DNA of 64,000 nucleotides. It comes from Methanobrevibacter arboriphilus (GTDB lineage: Archaea > Methanobacteriota > Methanobacteria > Methanobacteriales > Methanobacteriaceae). The translations under genes were made by a program, and so were the position numbers. This document shows, piece after piece, positions 52,785 to 61,793 of the stretch (position 1 is the first letter of the stretch; every line of letters begins with the position of its first letter). The notes under the pieces are model-generated. The model was not told the DNA's origin. It did no database searches and saw only the letters and a program-made list of their open reading frames with translations. The stretch covers positions 1,565,001-1,629,000 of the forward strand of contig NZ_AP019779.1 in NCBI RefSeq assembly GCF_019669925.1, in the 5' to 3' direction.

Positions 52785-52925
52785 TAAATATAAGACAGAA
52801 GAAAAGTCCTTAATTGGTATTTTATTAAAATAAAGCTGAGATGACACATTTGAGAGAACATTTTTACCAATTAAGGAATGAGACCTATTTTCTAAAATTT
52901 TATTTTAGGATGTTTTAGATTTCAC
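52785..52925 (-). ncRNA. candidate antisense small RNA targeting the fwd operon start
   Basis: CCTTAATTGGTA (52808-52819) and TACCAATTAAGG (52865-52876) form a perfect 12-bp stem with a 45-nt loop. Read on the minus strand, the loop contains ATGTTCTCTCA-A-ATGTGT, complementary to fwdH ACACAT (25095-25100), GG, TGAGAGAACAT (25103-25113), covering the ribosome binding site and start codon. A minus-strand TATA (TTTATATAAT, 52956-52947) predicts a start near 52925; a 7-bp hairpin CTAAAAT/ATTTTAG lies between, and T-rich ACTTTTCTTCTGTCTT follows the stem. There is no supported ORF. The ends are estimates. Confidence 0.5.
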
Positions 52926-52944
52926 AAGTATAAATTGTACTTCA

Positions 52945-52980
52945 TATTATATAAATGTTTAGGCAAGCCTAAATTTTTAT
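52945..52980. promoter_or_regulatory. TATA box next to a DtxR/iron-type palindrome
   Basis: TTTAGGC (52958-52964), AA, GCCTAAA (52967-52973) is a perfect palindrome of the form bound by DtxR/MDR1-type metal-dependent repressors. It abuts a TATA element (52946-52956) that reads on both strands. On the minus strand it would sit in the BRE position of the candidate fwdH-antisense RNA; on the plus strand between TATA and start of a transcript entering a gene-less region. With T5 after it, it could also act as a terminator. Confidence 0.45.
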
Positions 52981-53990
52981 TCTTAATAGTTTTCTTATTA
53001 ATAAAATTTTCTTATTAATAATTTTTATTATTATTTTATATAATTTTTTAATTAATTATTAGTATTTCTAATTATTCTGTATACTATTATTCTGTATACT
53101 GTTATTTAGTATAATATTATTCTAAGATACTGTTATTTAGTATGTAATTATTTAGCACATCAATATTCAATAGGTCATTATTCTATATATTATTATTTAG
53201 TATGATAATATTCAGTAAATTATCATTCATTATAATAATATTCTTTATTATAAATTATTATCATTATAGTATCTTTTATTATAGTATTAATAATATTAAT
53301 CTATTTATTGTATTATTCATCATCTATCATAATAATTATTATCTAAAATCCTAGTATTTATTGTTTATTTATTAGTATGTCTTCAATAAGTTAATTAAAT
53401 AGTATTAATAATGAGATTAATGATAAATCTAGAGTTGATATTTATTTTAATAAATCAGATAATTATTAAATTAAGCTATTTTTTGATTTAAATACTTATA
53501 GTATTAATTATAATGATATTTATAATATAATAACAAATACAAAAATAAACTTTTCATGAATAATAATTATATGTATATATCTTTAAAATTTATTTATTAT
53601 TATTCTAAATATTTATTATATTCAATAGTAAATATTTAATAGTCTAGTTAATAACTAATTTATGAGTGATTTTACATATATTTATATTGCTATTTTATTC
53701 AATGAGAATGTATAATTTTATGACATGATGGTAGATTTTATAAGCAATTATGCTTGAAATACAATTTCGTGTATTTATAGAATATATTTAGATATGTTGT
53801 AAAAAATTTTTAAATAAGGATATATTATAGAATAGCTTTAAATAATCTATGAGTTAAGTTAATATAATCAATGCATCATATGTATTAAATATGTTTTAAT
53901 TTATTGATTAAAATTGATTTATTATTACCTATTATATTGAATTTATTTATTTAACTTTCATTAATAATAAAATTCTAATGGGGGACTTAT
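52981..53990. other. Kilobase of AT-rich DNA without a gene
   Basis: Holds degenerate repeats of TATTATTTAGTATA type (53040-53240) and two adjacent small hairpins at 53741-53776 (AAGCA/TGCTT; AAATACA/TGTATTT). No ORF or recognisable gene remnant. GGGGG at 53980 is the ribosome binding site of the following gene. Confidence 0.4.
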
Positions 53991-54845
53991 ATTAAAGGCT
54001 ATATAGATTTCAAAAATGAGAAAAAAGAAGATTTAATTAGTTCTGTAAAAATTGAATCTGATATAAAAAATTCTGGAATGTTTAATAGATCTAAATCAAA
54101 TGATAGCTTAAAAATAGGTCGTATTTCTAATGATTCTGGAGGGTATATAGCTGCTAATAGTCAGATTTTTGAAAATATTCCAAATACATCTATATCAAGG
54201 AAAATTTTAAAGGAATCTATTAAAGGAACTCCTATAATTAAATTTGGCTCTTCTTCTCCAAAAGTCATGATAATTGCAGGAATTCATGGTAATGAATTGT
54301 CTCCTCAGATTGCTGCTATTAAACTTATTCATAAACTTGAAAAATTAGAAAAAGAGGATAAAATATCTGGTACTATTTATATAATTCCTTTTTCTTCTCC
54401 AAAATCAACAATGGATAATTCAAGATGGTTTAATGGCGTTGATTTAAATAGAATAACTTCTGTTAAAGGTTCTATAACTAATGAAATTTTATCTAAAATA
54501 AAAGAGTTCAATTTAAATTCTATTGGAGATTTTCATTCTACTTCTATAAATAGCATGCCAGGAAAGGAAGGAATCTTTTGTACAATGAAACCATCTCCTG
54601 AAAGTTTCCAAATTGCTAAGTATATTTCAGACTCTACAAAATCTGAATTACTTTTTTATAAAAACGCTGGAAATGCATATAAAGGAGCTCTTGAAGATGA
54701 GTGTAATATTGCATTAATTCCTGCAGTTACATGTGAAGTTCTATCACCTAATGGAATAGCTAAAAAAGAAGCATGGGAACGATCGTTAGATCAGATGGAG
54801 TATTATTTATCCTATTTTGGAATAATTTCAAAAGATTCAATTTAG
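53991..54845 (+). CDS. M14/AspA-AstE-like zinc deacylase, probable ATT start
   Basis: The intact paralogue of the protein at 42397-43218. It keeps HGNE (zinc ligands), DLNR (substrate Arg), GDFHST (third ligand) and TCEVLSPNG (catalytic Glu), so it should be an active metallo-deacylase or peptidase; the substrate is unknown. The ATG at 54078 has no ribosome binding site. The frame is open upstream to ATT 53991, which follows GGGGGACTTAT; the paralogue has GGGGGACTTTAA before its ATG. I take ATT, giving 284 residues. Unlike the paralogue it has no membrane anchor. Confidence 0.7.
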   Translation: MKGYIDFKNEKKEDLISSVKIESDIKNSGMFNRSKSNDSLKIGRISNDSGGYIAANSQIFENIPNTSISRKILKESIKGTPIIKFGSSSPKVMIIAGIHGNELSPQIAAIKLIHKLEKLEKEDKISGTIYIIPFSSPKSTMDNSRWFNGVDLNRITSVKGSITNEILSKIKEFNLNSIGDFHSTSINSMPGKEGIFCTMKPSPESFQIAKYISDSTKSELLFYKNAGNAYKGALEDECNIALIPAVTCEVLSPNGIAKKEAWERSLDQMEYYLSYFGIISKDSI

Positions 54846-55222
54846 TTCATATTAAATATAAATTTATTTTTTAAATATAAATTTAATCTTTAATTATAAA
54901 TCTACTTAGATTAATCTATTAACTTAATTTATTGGTTTATTCTATTTATTTTAATCTATAGGTTATTCTATTTAACTTAATTTATTTATTCTATTGTTTT
55001 AATCTATAGGTTATTCTATTTAACTTAATTTATTGGTTTATTCTATGTTTTAATCTATATTTTATCTAGTCTATAGTTTATCCATTTATTTTAATTTTAT
55101 ATTACTTTTCAAATGCTCACAAAATTAATAAATATATTAAATATCAATCTTACTATTACCAATTATATTATTGGATATTATTGAGTATTATTTATTTCAC
55201 TATTTAGTTAACTGGTGATTCT
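54846..55222. repeat. 48-bp tandem repeats in an intergenic region
   Basis: Between about 54910 and 55066 a unit containing AATCTATAGGTTATTCTATT recurs with a 48-bp period (54953 and 55001), with degenerate copies on each side. The rest up to 55210 is A/T with no gene. Confidence 0.6.
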
Positions 55223-56050
55223 ATTTCTTCTTATAAAGAACATGTTCTATTTGCAATTTTAACTTCATTGATATTCTTTCAAAATCCTATATCTATTGTA
55301 CTTGTTATTATTGGTGCTAGTTTACCAGATTTTGATCATAATATCAAAAAGTTGAATGTATATAAAATGATCATTATAGGACTTATTTCTTTTATAATTC
55401 TCTATATAGCTAATTTACCTTATCTTGTAGGAATAATTTTCCTTATAATTCCAATTATTTTTTATTTTTCGAATCATAGGGGATTTACTCATTCTATTTT
55501 AGGAATATTTTTATTATCTTTACTGTTATCAATAGTTATCATTATGGGAATTTTTTTGATTTATCCTTCTTTAGAATATTTAGCTATAATGAACAACATT
55601 GAGAATTATTTTCTGGTTTCTACTGTTATAATTGTATTAGTATTAGGGATACTAACTATAAATAAAAATTTGATTGTTCCTTTCATAGTATTATTCTTAT
55701 TGGGAATTATATTCTTACCAATTGAGTATTATTCGTTTTTCACTACATTTGATATTTCATATAATTTTATTAATTGGTTAATTTATTCTATAAATACGAT
55801 AATCGGTATAAATCTAATAACAGATTTTAATTTAGTTTTTATCAATCAAATGATGATATGTTTCTTTTTGCCATTATTTTTAGGGTTTTTAACTCACCTT
55901 ATTTTGGATTCTTTAACTCCTGCAGGTATTGAGTTATTTAGACCATTTTCATCAAAAAAAGTACACAAAAAATTTGCAGTAGCTTGTTTAATTCTTATTT
56001 TATTATTAGCTATTTTAAAATATTTTTTTACCTATAATTATTATTTTTGA
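55223..56050 (+). CDS. DUF457/YdjM-type membrane metal-dependent hydrolase-like protein, probable ATT start
   Basis: An integral membrane protein with conserved metal-site motifs GASLPDFDH, HRGFTHSILG and FLTHLILDSLTPAG, typical of the DUF457 (YdjM/LexA-regulated) family. The TTG at 55268 would drop the conserved first helix. ATT 55223 lies 3 nt after GGTGAT and gives SSYKEHVLFAILTSL, the usual family N-terminus, for 275 residues. Its role in archaea is unknown. Confidence 0.7.
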   Translation: MSSYKEHVLFAILTSLIFFQNPISIVLVIIGASLPDFDHNIKKLNVYKMIIIGLISFIILYIANLPYLVGIIFLIIPIIFYFSNHRGFTHSILGIFLLSLLLSIVIIMGIFLIYPSLEYLAIMNNIENYFLVSTVIIVLVLGILTINKNLIVPFIVLFLLGIIFLPIEYYSFFTTFDISYNFINWLIYSINTIIGINLITDFNLVFINQMMICFFLPLFLGFLTHLILDSLTPAGIELFRPFSSKKVHKKFAVACLILILLLAILKYFFTYNYYF

Positions 56051-56378
56051 CTGATTTTTCCATAAATAAAGATATTTTTGAGATTTTTTATTTCTTTAAG
56101 ATTTATTTAAAGGAATCATAAAGGAAAATTTTTATATACTTTAAAATTTAATTATTAATCATGACTAATTGAAATTGTCATTATTTGAAACATAAGATAA
56201 TACTTTTTCATTAAAATAATAATAATACATTGAAAGTAAAATACATATTGAATAATTAATTTATGATTTTAATAGTATTTTGAAGAAAATTTAATGAAAT
56301 ATTCTATCTTAATGTAAATTGATAAATAAATATCTTATGATTATTGTATTTCAAATTTTTTGATGGAGATCCTTTAAA
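56051..56378. other. AT-rich region upstream of the ehb operon
   Basis: TTTATATACTTT at about 56131-56142 and other TATA-like strings could drive ehb. ATGAC/GTCAT inverted repeat at 56161-56181. GATGGAGAT at 56362 is the ehbA ribosome binding site. Confidence 0.4.
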
Positions 56379-56696
56379 ATGTTTTTAAACAGAATTTATT
56401 ATGGCATTGCTTATGTAATAGTACTTATATGGGAAATAATCAAATCAACAATTGACACTGCTATAAGATCTGCTAAAGGAGGCAAAACAATTGACCCAGT
56501 AGTCATTGATATTAAAACTGATTTGACTAGACCAATTTCCCAAACATTATTGGCTAATAGTATTACCCTTACTCCTGGAACATTGACTATCGATATTGAT
56601 AGTGAAAATCAAATTCTTAAAGTTGCTATTATAGCGCCAAGGGATGTAAAAGATGTTATTCCATTCGAACCTTACATTAAAAAGATGTTAGAATAA
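56379..56696 (+). CDS. ehbA: energy-converting hydrogenase B subunit A
   Basis: MnhE-like membrane subunit of 105 residues with one N-terminal hydrophobic segment and the conserved LLANSITLTPGTLTIDI motif. It starts the ehb operon, whose complex couples ion flow to reduction of ferredoxin used for anabolic CO2 fixation in methanogens. The order from here follows ehbA-L of Methanothermobacter. The ribosome binding site is GGAGAT. Confidence 0.88.
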   Translation: MFLNRIYYGIAYVIVLIWEIIKSTIDTAIRSAKGGKTIDPVVIDIKTDLTRPISQTLLANSITLTPGTLTIDIDSENQILKVAIIAPRDVKDVIPFEPYIKKMLE

Positions 56697-56952
56697 TTTT
56701 ATAATTTAGATTATGGTATAAATCAAAAATATTAAATTAAAAATAAGGTTTATATTAATAATATTGAAGTTGGTTAAATAAATATGGGTTAAATTTTTTA
56801 ATAATCTTTATATCAATTTTTATGACTATATTGATAATTAAACTAAATTAATAACTAAATTACATTGATAATTAAATTGTATTGATAACTACATTAACAG
56901 TTATATGTTTTAATAATCATTAAATTTTATAATCTACTTGAATGTGATAAAA

Positions 56953-57222
56953 ATGAGTATATTGCTAATTTCAGAATATATCTTAATAGTTGCTCTTGTA
57001 ATATTTATGTTTGCAGCTGTTAGAATACTTACACATAAAACAATAGCTATGGGGCTTATTGGATGTTCCACATTTTCTTTAGCTATATCAGTACTCCTTT
57101 TGATTGTAGGAAATATTTATACAATCGATTTCTACAAAGATATTGCTTTAGCATTACTTCTTCTTGGAGTAGTAGGCACAATAGCTTTTGCTGTGGCATT
57201 GAGGAGGTTTAGTCATGATTGA
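56953..57222 (+). CDS. ehbB: energy-converting hydrogenase B subunit B
   Basis: MnhF-like protein of 89 residues with three hydrophobic segments and the AAVRILTHKTIAMGLIG and LALLLLGVVGTIAFAVALRRF signatures. ATG 56953 follows GTGAT; TTG 56938 is upstream of that site. It overlaps ehbC by 8 nt. The 256-nt gap after ehbA is A/T only. Confidence 0.88.
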   Translation: MSILLISEYILIVALVIFMFAAVRILTHKTIAMGLIGCSTFSLAISVLLLIVGNIYTIDFYKDIALALLLLGVVGTIAFAVALRRFSHD

Positions 57223-57784
57223 ACTTTTAGTAGAAGTTATTCAATCAATCTGTCTTATTATTGCAGCTATTATAGTTCTAATTACTGCTATTGGAATTCT
57301 TCGTCTTGATGATGATATTGATAAAGTAATTTATGCAAGAATTCATATGTTAGGTATGGTTGATATTGCATGTGTTTTAGCAATGATTGGATTAGGTCAA
57401 TTCCTTGTTGCAGGTATTTATTTTGTATTAGCTCCATTTTTAGCTCATGCGATGGCTAATGCATACTATTATGGTGAAGATGATCGTAATTACGAGTCTG
57501 ATGATAATTTAACTGGTAAAATTAATGATAATGATTACAATAAGTTAGCTATTGGAAAAAATGACATTACTGTAACTAAATCTAAATATAAATTTGATAG
57601 TAAAAATAATTTTTCAGGTTCTAATCATTCTGAATCTATTACTAATGGCACTGACAATTTAACTGATAGTGTGACTGAAAATCTAGCTAATAATGTAACT
57701 ATTAAAGAAGTCAGTACTGATGATATTGAAAATAGTAATTTAAACCGAAATTTAAACCGAAATAGGGGAAAAAATCATGATTGA
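57215..57784 (+). CDS. ehbC: energy-converting hydrogenase B subunit C with Asn-rich tail
   Basis: MnhG-like subunit; residues 1-90 hold three membrane segments with the family motif [17 protein letters not shown]. Residues 95-189 are a hydrophilic tail rich in Asn, Asp, Ser and Thr that MnhG proteins lack, including a [11 protein letters not shown] duplication. The tail is probably disordered. It overlaps both neighbours by 8 nt. Confidence 0.85.
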   Translation: MIELLVEVIQSICLIIAAIIVLITAIGILRLDDDIDKVIYARIHMLGMVDIACVLAMIGLGQFLVAGIYFVLAPFLAHAMANAYYYGEDDRNYESDDNLTGKINDNDYNKLAIGKNDITVTKSKYKFDSKNNFSGSNHSESITNGTDNLTDSVTENLANNVTIKEVSTDDIENSNLNRNLNRNRGKNHD

Positions 57785-58013
57785 AGTTGTTGTGATGTTT
57801 ATTGCAGTTTTAGGATGTATCCTTGCAATAATGCAAAGAGACTTGCTTAAAGCAGCTATTCTCACAGGAATTAATGGTGTATGTGTAGCTTTTCTTTTTC
57901 AATTCTTACTTGCTCCAGACGTAGCTTTAACTCAAGCCATTGTAGGATCTGCAATTGTTCCAGTATTTTTAGCAATGGCTATTTATAAAACTCAAAGGAT
58001 GGATGATAAATGA
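57777..58013 (+). CDS. ehbD: energy-converting hydrogenase B subunit D
   Basis: A 78-residue membrane protein of the DUF4040/MnhB-like type with [41 protein letters not shown] covering two helices. The conserved DVALTQA matches Mrp and Mbh counterparts. It overlaps ehbC by 8 nt and ehbE by 4 nt. Confidence 0.88.
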   Translation: MIEVVVMFIAVLGCILAIMQRDLLKAAILTGINGVCVAFLFQFLLAPDVALTQAIVGSAIVPVFLAMAIYKTQRMDDK

Positions 58014-58435
58014 CTGACATTCTCTTGATTCTAAGTGACACTCAGCTGATGTCTTTGCTTACATCAGCAGGATTTATAATTGTAGGACTTTTTGCGGCGA
58101 TATTCCTTGATAATATAATAAAAAAGATTATTGGAATAGCTTTTATTGAAGAAGGAGCTAATTTATTTATTATTGCTCTTGGTTATAAATCTGGTGGCGT
58201 AGTTCCAATTATTATGCCGGGAATGACCCAAGAATGGTTTGCTGCAAATTCTGCTTACCCATTGCCTCAAGCATTAGTTCTCACAAGTATTGTTATAGGT
58301 GCAAGTACTTTAGCTGTAATGTTGGCTATATCTATGGTTTTATACAAAAAGTATGGTACTTTAAGTGCTTCTGAAATATTAGGGGATAGAAAAACAAAAA
58401 ATGTAGCTAATGAAATGGGTGGTACTGATGAATGA
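58010..58435 (+). CDS. ehbE: energy-converting hydrogenase B subunit E
   Basis: MnhC/NuoK-like membrane subunit, 141 residues with three hydrophobic segments. The conserved acidic residue lies in [17 protein letters not shown], and [11 protein letters not shown] of NuoK relatives is represented by [15 protein letters not shown]. Its TGA stop overlaps the ehbF start. Confidence 0.88.
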   Translation: MTDILLILSDTQLMSLLTSAGFIIVGLFAAIFLDNIIKKIIGIAFIEEGANLFIIALGYKSGGVVPIIMPGMTQEWFAANSAYPLPQALVLTSIVIGASTLAVMLAISMVLYKKYGTLSASEILGDRKTKNVANEMGGTDE

Positions 58436-59921
58436 ATTAATTCCTCTAATGGTAATTATTCCTATAATATGTGCTTTACTATTGAATTTATTCCATAAAA
58501 AGGATAGAACTGTAAAATTATTAGCTATTTTTGTAGCTATAGTAATTCCTGCTATTCCTTTATTGGCAAATTATGGGGTGTATTTTTTCGGTGGACATGC
58601 TCCTTTAATCTCTGATCCAACGTTACTCTCTACTCTTCCAGCAAATTTACAGAATTCAACAATAGCACTATTTCATCCTGCTGTTACATATTCTTATGAG
58701 GCATTTCAGAAAATATTCATATTTATATTAGGAATTGTAGCATTTTTTGCAATATTCACATCATTAAGCCAAAATAAAAGAGTATCTGGTCCTTTAATGT
58801 TTTTAATGTTTATGGGAACAGCGGCAGTTACAGCAATCATGCTTTCAGATGATATTTTTCATATGTATGTGTTTTTTGAAATAGCTGCACTAGCTCAAAC
58901 AGGAATTATATTAACTTCTAAATCTGATAATAATTATGAAACAGCTCTTAAATATATGATTTTAGGTTCTATTGGTGGTCCACTTTTACTTTTAGGTATA
59001 GGGTTTGTTTTAGGTGCTGTTGGTAGTGTAAATATCACTGATATTGTTTATGCAATTTCACATAATTTAGTAGATCCTCTTTCACCAACTCTTTTATTTG
59101 CATTTAGTTTAATATTCTTTGGTTGGTTATATGTTTCAGGATTGCCTCCATTCCATACTATAAAATCAGGAATTTATAGTAAAGCTCTTCCAAATTCTGC
59201 AGCTTTACTTCAAACATTTACTGTAATCACTTTTATTTCAATAGGAATTGCTATATTTAGAATATTCTCATATTTGCCTTTCTTTAAAACATTGATTGTA
59301 ATATTTTCATTACTTGCAATGATTTTAGGTGTTACAATGGCTATTATGCAAACTGACTTTAGAAAAATGATTGCATTTCTAGCTGTAGGTGAGTTAGGTT
59401 ATATTGGACTTGGATTTGGTCTTGCAACTCAATTATCTATTACTGCAGGCCTTTTTCAAGCACTTAATGAGATCATAGTAACTGCTTTACTTTTCATTGG
59501 ATTTGGAACTATATTATATCTTACAAAAACTTCAAACACTAAAAAACTTGGTGGTATGTTAGAGCATAATCCTATAGTTGCGATTATGGTTCTGATTGGT
59601 GGGTTTGCGATGGCTGGTGTACCTCCATTAAATGGATTTCAGAGTAAGTTGATGATTGTTCAAGCATCTCTAGATTCTGGATTCCCTGAAATATCTATTA
59701 TAGCAGTTTTAGTTAGTATTGTAACATTCATGGTTTTCATGAAAGCATACCATTCAATATATTTAAAACCAAAGCCGAATGATCTAGTGGTTTCTGATAA
59801 ACCTTTACCAAAGTCATCTATAGTTGCTATTGGAGTATTATTGTTAATATGTATCATACTTGGACTTTTCCCTCAATTAGCTACAGATAGCATTTCACAA
59901 CTTGCAATGGGGTTGATTTAG
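58428..59921 (+). CDS. ehbF: energy-converting hydrogenase B subunit F (antiporter-like)
   Basis: Large ion-pumping subunit of 497 residues, homologous to MnhD and NuoN/NuoM, with about 14 membrane helices. The key glutamate of helix 5 is in [16 protein letters not shown]; lysines lie in [20 protein letters not shown] and [21 protein letters not shown] 58428 follows GGTGGT and overlaps the ehbE stop; the longer frame from 58410 ignores this. Confidence 0.92.
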   Translation: MNELIPLMVIIPIICALLLNLFHKKDRTVKLLAIFVAIVIPAIPLLANYGVYFFGGHAPLISDPTLLSTLPANLQNSTIALFHPAVTYSYEAFQKIFIFILGIVAFFAIFTSLSQNKRVSGPLMFLMFMGTAAVTAIMLSDDIFHMYVFFEIAALAQTGIILTSKSDNNYETALKYMILGSIGGPLLLLGIGFVLGAVGSVNITDIVYAISHNLVDPLSPTLLFAFSLIFFGWLYVSGLPPFHTIKSGIYSKALPNSAALLQTFTVITFISIGIAIFRIFSYLPFFKTLIVIFSLLAMILGVTMAIMQTDFRKMIAFLAVGELGYIGLGFGLATQLSITAGLFQALNEIIVTALLFIGFGTILYLTKTSNTKKLGGMLEHNPIVAIMVLIGGFAMAGVPPLNGFQSKLMIVQASLDSGFPEISIIAVLVSIVTFMVFMKAYHSIYLKPKPNDLVVSDKPLPKSSIVAIGVLLLICIILGLFPQLATDSISQLAMGLI

Positions 59922-60266
59922 ATGGGATTTTATGATAAAATTGTTAATTCACTTAAAAATATAATTAATATTAAAGAAAAAATAGGTGAAGACTCAGCTA
60001 CAAATGAGCTTGTTTCTTCAGCATTAGCTGCTGAATTAACTTTAATTTCAACTATTCTAATAGCAGCAATTTTACTTAGACATATTAATATATTTTTAAC
60101 AATAATTGTTGTTTTAGTATTAGGAGTATTTTTAGTTGGTAATATGCCACTTATTCCAAGGCTTAAAAGAGAACAAAGTGAATCTTTGGAAAAGATGACT
60201 TTTTATGCGATTCTTACTTTAGGAATTTTGATTACTGTAATTTATTGGGGAACTAACCATGTCTAA
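59922..60266 (+). CDS. ehbG: energy-converting hydrogenase B subunit G
   Basis: A 114-residue membrane protein with three hydrophobic segments in the middle and end. It has no counterpart in bacterial Mrp antiporters, but position and length fit EhbG. It starts directly after the ehbF stop and overlaps ehbH by 8 nt. Confidence 0.8.
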   Translation: MGFYDKIVNSLKNIINIKEKIGEDSATNELVSSALAAELTLISTILIAAILLRHINIFLTIIVVLVLGVFLVGNMPLIPRLKREQSESLEKMTFYAILTLGILITVIYWGTNHV

Positions 60267-60612
60267 TGAAAATAATGAATATGTTAGAGATAAAAAAGAT
60301 TCTAGTGAAAAAGATAATTCTAATAATTATACTGGTATTAGAACTTTAATACTGTCTATTTCAACAGCTTTTTTCTCTTTTACATTACTTGAAGTTATGT
60401 TCGGTTTTAAAAGTATTATAAATCCTGGTATTAGTAAAATTTATAATGCATTAGGTACTTCAATTGAACCTAATATGATTACATTAGTAGTTTTTGATTG
60501 GAGAGGTTATGATACTCTTGGAGAATCTTTAATATTAGTAACTGCTGTAATTGTTATTCTTTTAGTGTTTGGAAGAGGTATTGTTGACGGAAATTCTAAG
60601 GAGAAAGAATAA
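60259..60612 (+). CDS. ehbH: energy-converting hydrogenase B subunit H
   Basis: 117 residues. The first 25 are a polar, Asn/Lys-rich extension. The following membrane domain ends with [26 protein letters not shown], the signature of the MbhE/MnhA C-terminal-type subunit. It overlaps ehbG by 8 nt. Confidence 0.85.
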   Translation: MSNENNEYVRDKKDSSEKDNSNNYTGIRTLILSISTAFFSFTLLEVMFGFKSIINPGISKIYNALGTSIEPNMITLVVFDWRGYDTLGESLILVTAVIVILLVFGRGIVDGNSKEKE

Positions 60613-60622
60613 AGGAGAGAGA

Positions 60623-61186
60623 ATGATGAGTCCTATTCTTAAATTATTTGCATTTCCATGTGCTTTTATACTAGTATGTTTTGGAGTTATGACTATTTTG
60701 GGAGGCCATATAACTCCTGGTGGTGGTTTCCAAGGAGGAGCAATGATTGCTGCTGGAGTTATTTTATGTATTATAGTTTATGGTGTTGAAAAAAGCCCTA
60801 TAAACTTTTCCCATGACTTTATATCTGCAATTGAAAGTATTGGTGCTATGGGTTATATAATCTTAGGTTTAGTTGGTTTGTTTACTACAGGATTCTTTTT
60901 ATATAATGTAGGTACAGATTTTTATAATATACTTCCACAATATATTGTTAATATATTTCATTATCCGGACCCTACTAATGCAGGAATAGTTCCTTACTTT
61001 AATATATTGGTAGGTTTTAAGGTATTTGTTGGTTTAAGTGCTGTTGTAATAGCTTTTTCACAGTTTGATAAGATTAAAGAACATGTTAATGATAAAGAAG
61101 ATGAAACAAATACTAATGATAGTAAATCTAATATGGATAGTAAAAATACCAATGGTAATAAAGATTCTCTAAATATAGGAGATTGA
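60623..61186 (+). CDS. ehbI: energy-converting hydrogenase B subunit I
   Basis: MnhB-like subunit of 187 residues with the [18 protein letters not shown] motif (about 29-46) and four membrane segments. The last 40 residues are a hydrophilic Asn/Asp/Lys/Ser-rich tail like that of EhbC. ATG 60623 follows GGAGAG; the frame extends back into ehbH but without a ribosome binding site. Confidence 0.87.
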   Translation: MMSPILKLFAFPCAFILVCFGVMTILGGHITPGGGFQGGAMIAAGVILCIIVYGVEKSPINFSHDFISAIESIGAMGYIILGLVGLFTTGFFLYNVGTDFYNILPQYIVNIFHYPDPTNAGIVPYFNILVGFKVFVGLSAVVIAFSQFDKIKEHVNDKEDETNTNDSKSNMDSKNTNGNKDSLNIGD

Positions 61187-61190
61187 ATAT

Positions 61191-61445
61191 ATGTTATACT
61201 TAGGCCCTGTAATATTTGGATTTTTAATAGGATTTGTTGTAGGAATAAGAGTTAGGAATACTAGTAGTATTAATCTCACAATAGGATCTTATGTTATCAT
61301 ATTTTTAGTAGCTCTTATAATTGCATGGCAATCTGGCCCATACCCATTTTTTGATGATGTGCCTATATCCACATCATTTCTGTCTGCAGCTATTGGTTTG
61401 ATAGTTGGAAATGTAATTAAAAAAATAATATCAAAAACCCAATAA
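61191..61445 (+). CDS. ehbJ: energy-converting hydrogenase B subunit J
   Basis: An 84-residue membrane protein with two or three hydrophobic segments (LGPVIFGFLIGFVVGIRV and LTIGSYVIIFLVALIIAW). Its position after ehbI, 4 nt downstream, matches EhbJ. Its role is structural or in ion transport; no catalytic motif. Confidence 0.8.
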   Translation: MLYLGPVIFGFLIGFVVGIRVRNTSSINLTIGSYVIIFLVALIIAWQSGPYPFFDDVPISTSFLSAAIGLIVGNVIKKIISKTQ

Positions 61446-61793
61446 ACTAAATAGGATATGTGTAGTTTAATTATAAAAGTTCAACTAAATGAAGTTTAAT
61501 TATATAAAATCTAATTATATAAAATTTAATCATATAATATATTTAATCATATAAATTTTAATCATAAGTTAAATTATGAAAATTTTAATATTATAAAGAA
61601 TTTAATTATATCAAATATTAATTATAAAATATTAATTATAAAAAAATTAATTATAAAGTTCAATTATATGAAATTTAATTATATAAATTTAAATTATAAA
61701 AAATAAGTTTAATTATAAAAAATTTAATTATAATAATCTTAATTATAAAAAATTCAATTATAAAAAGAATTTACGATGATAGGAAGTTAAATC
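61446..61793. repeat. AATTATAAAA-type degenerate tandem repeat inside the ehb operon
   Basis: From about 61465 to 61765 a 13-20 nt unit with TTTAATTATAAAA at its centre recurs roughly fifteen to twenty times with many variants. It separates ehbJ from ehbK in what should be one operon. GGAAGTTAAATC at 61782-61793 precedes the ehbK ATG. No ORF is present. Confidence 0.6.

Noticed and set aside
52840-52870. CTGAGATGA resembling the TPP riboswitch core
   Set aside because: The second half of the THI element is missing and no thiamine gene is near; the 12-bp stem with complementarity to fwdH explains it better.
53690-53780. Two adjacent hairpins as a further small RNA
   Set aside because: The stems are 5-7 bp, no terminator or start-region complementarity was found; a 10-nt match inside hacA coding sequence is at chance level.
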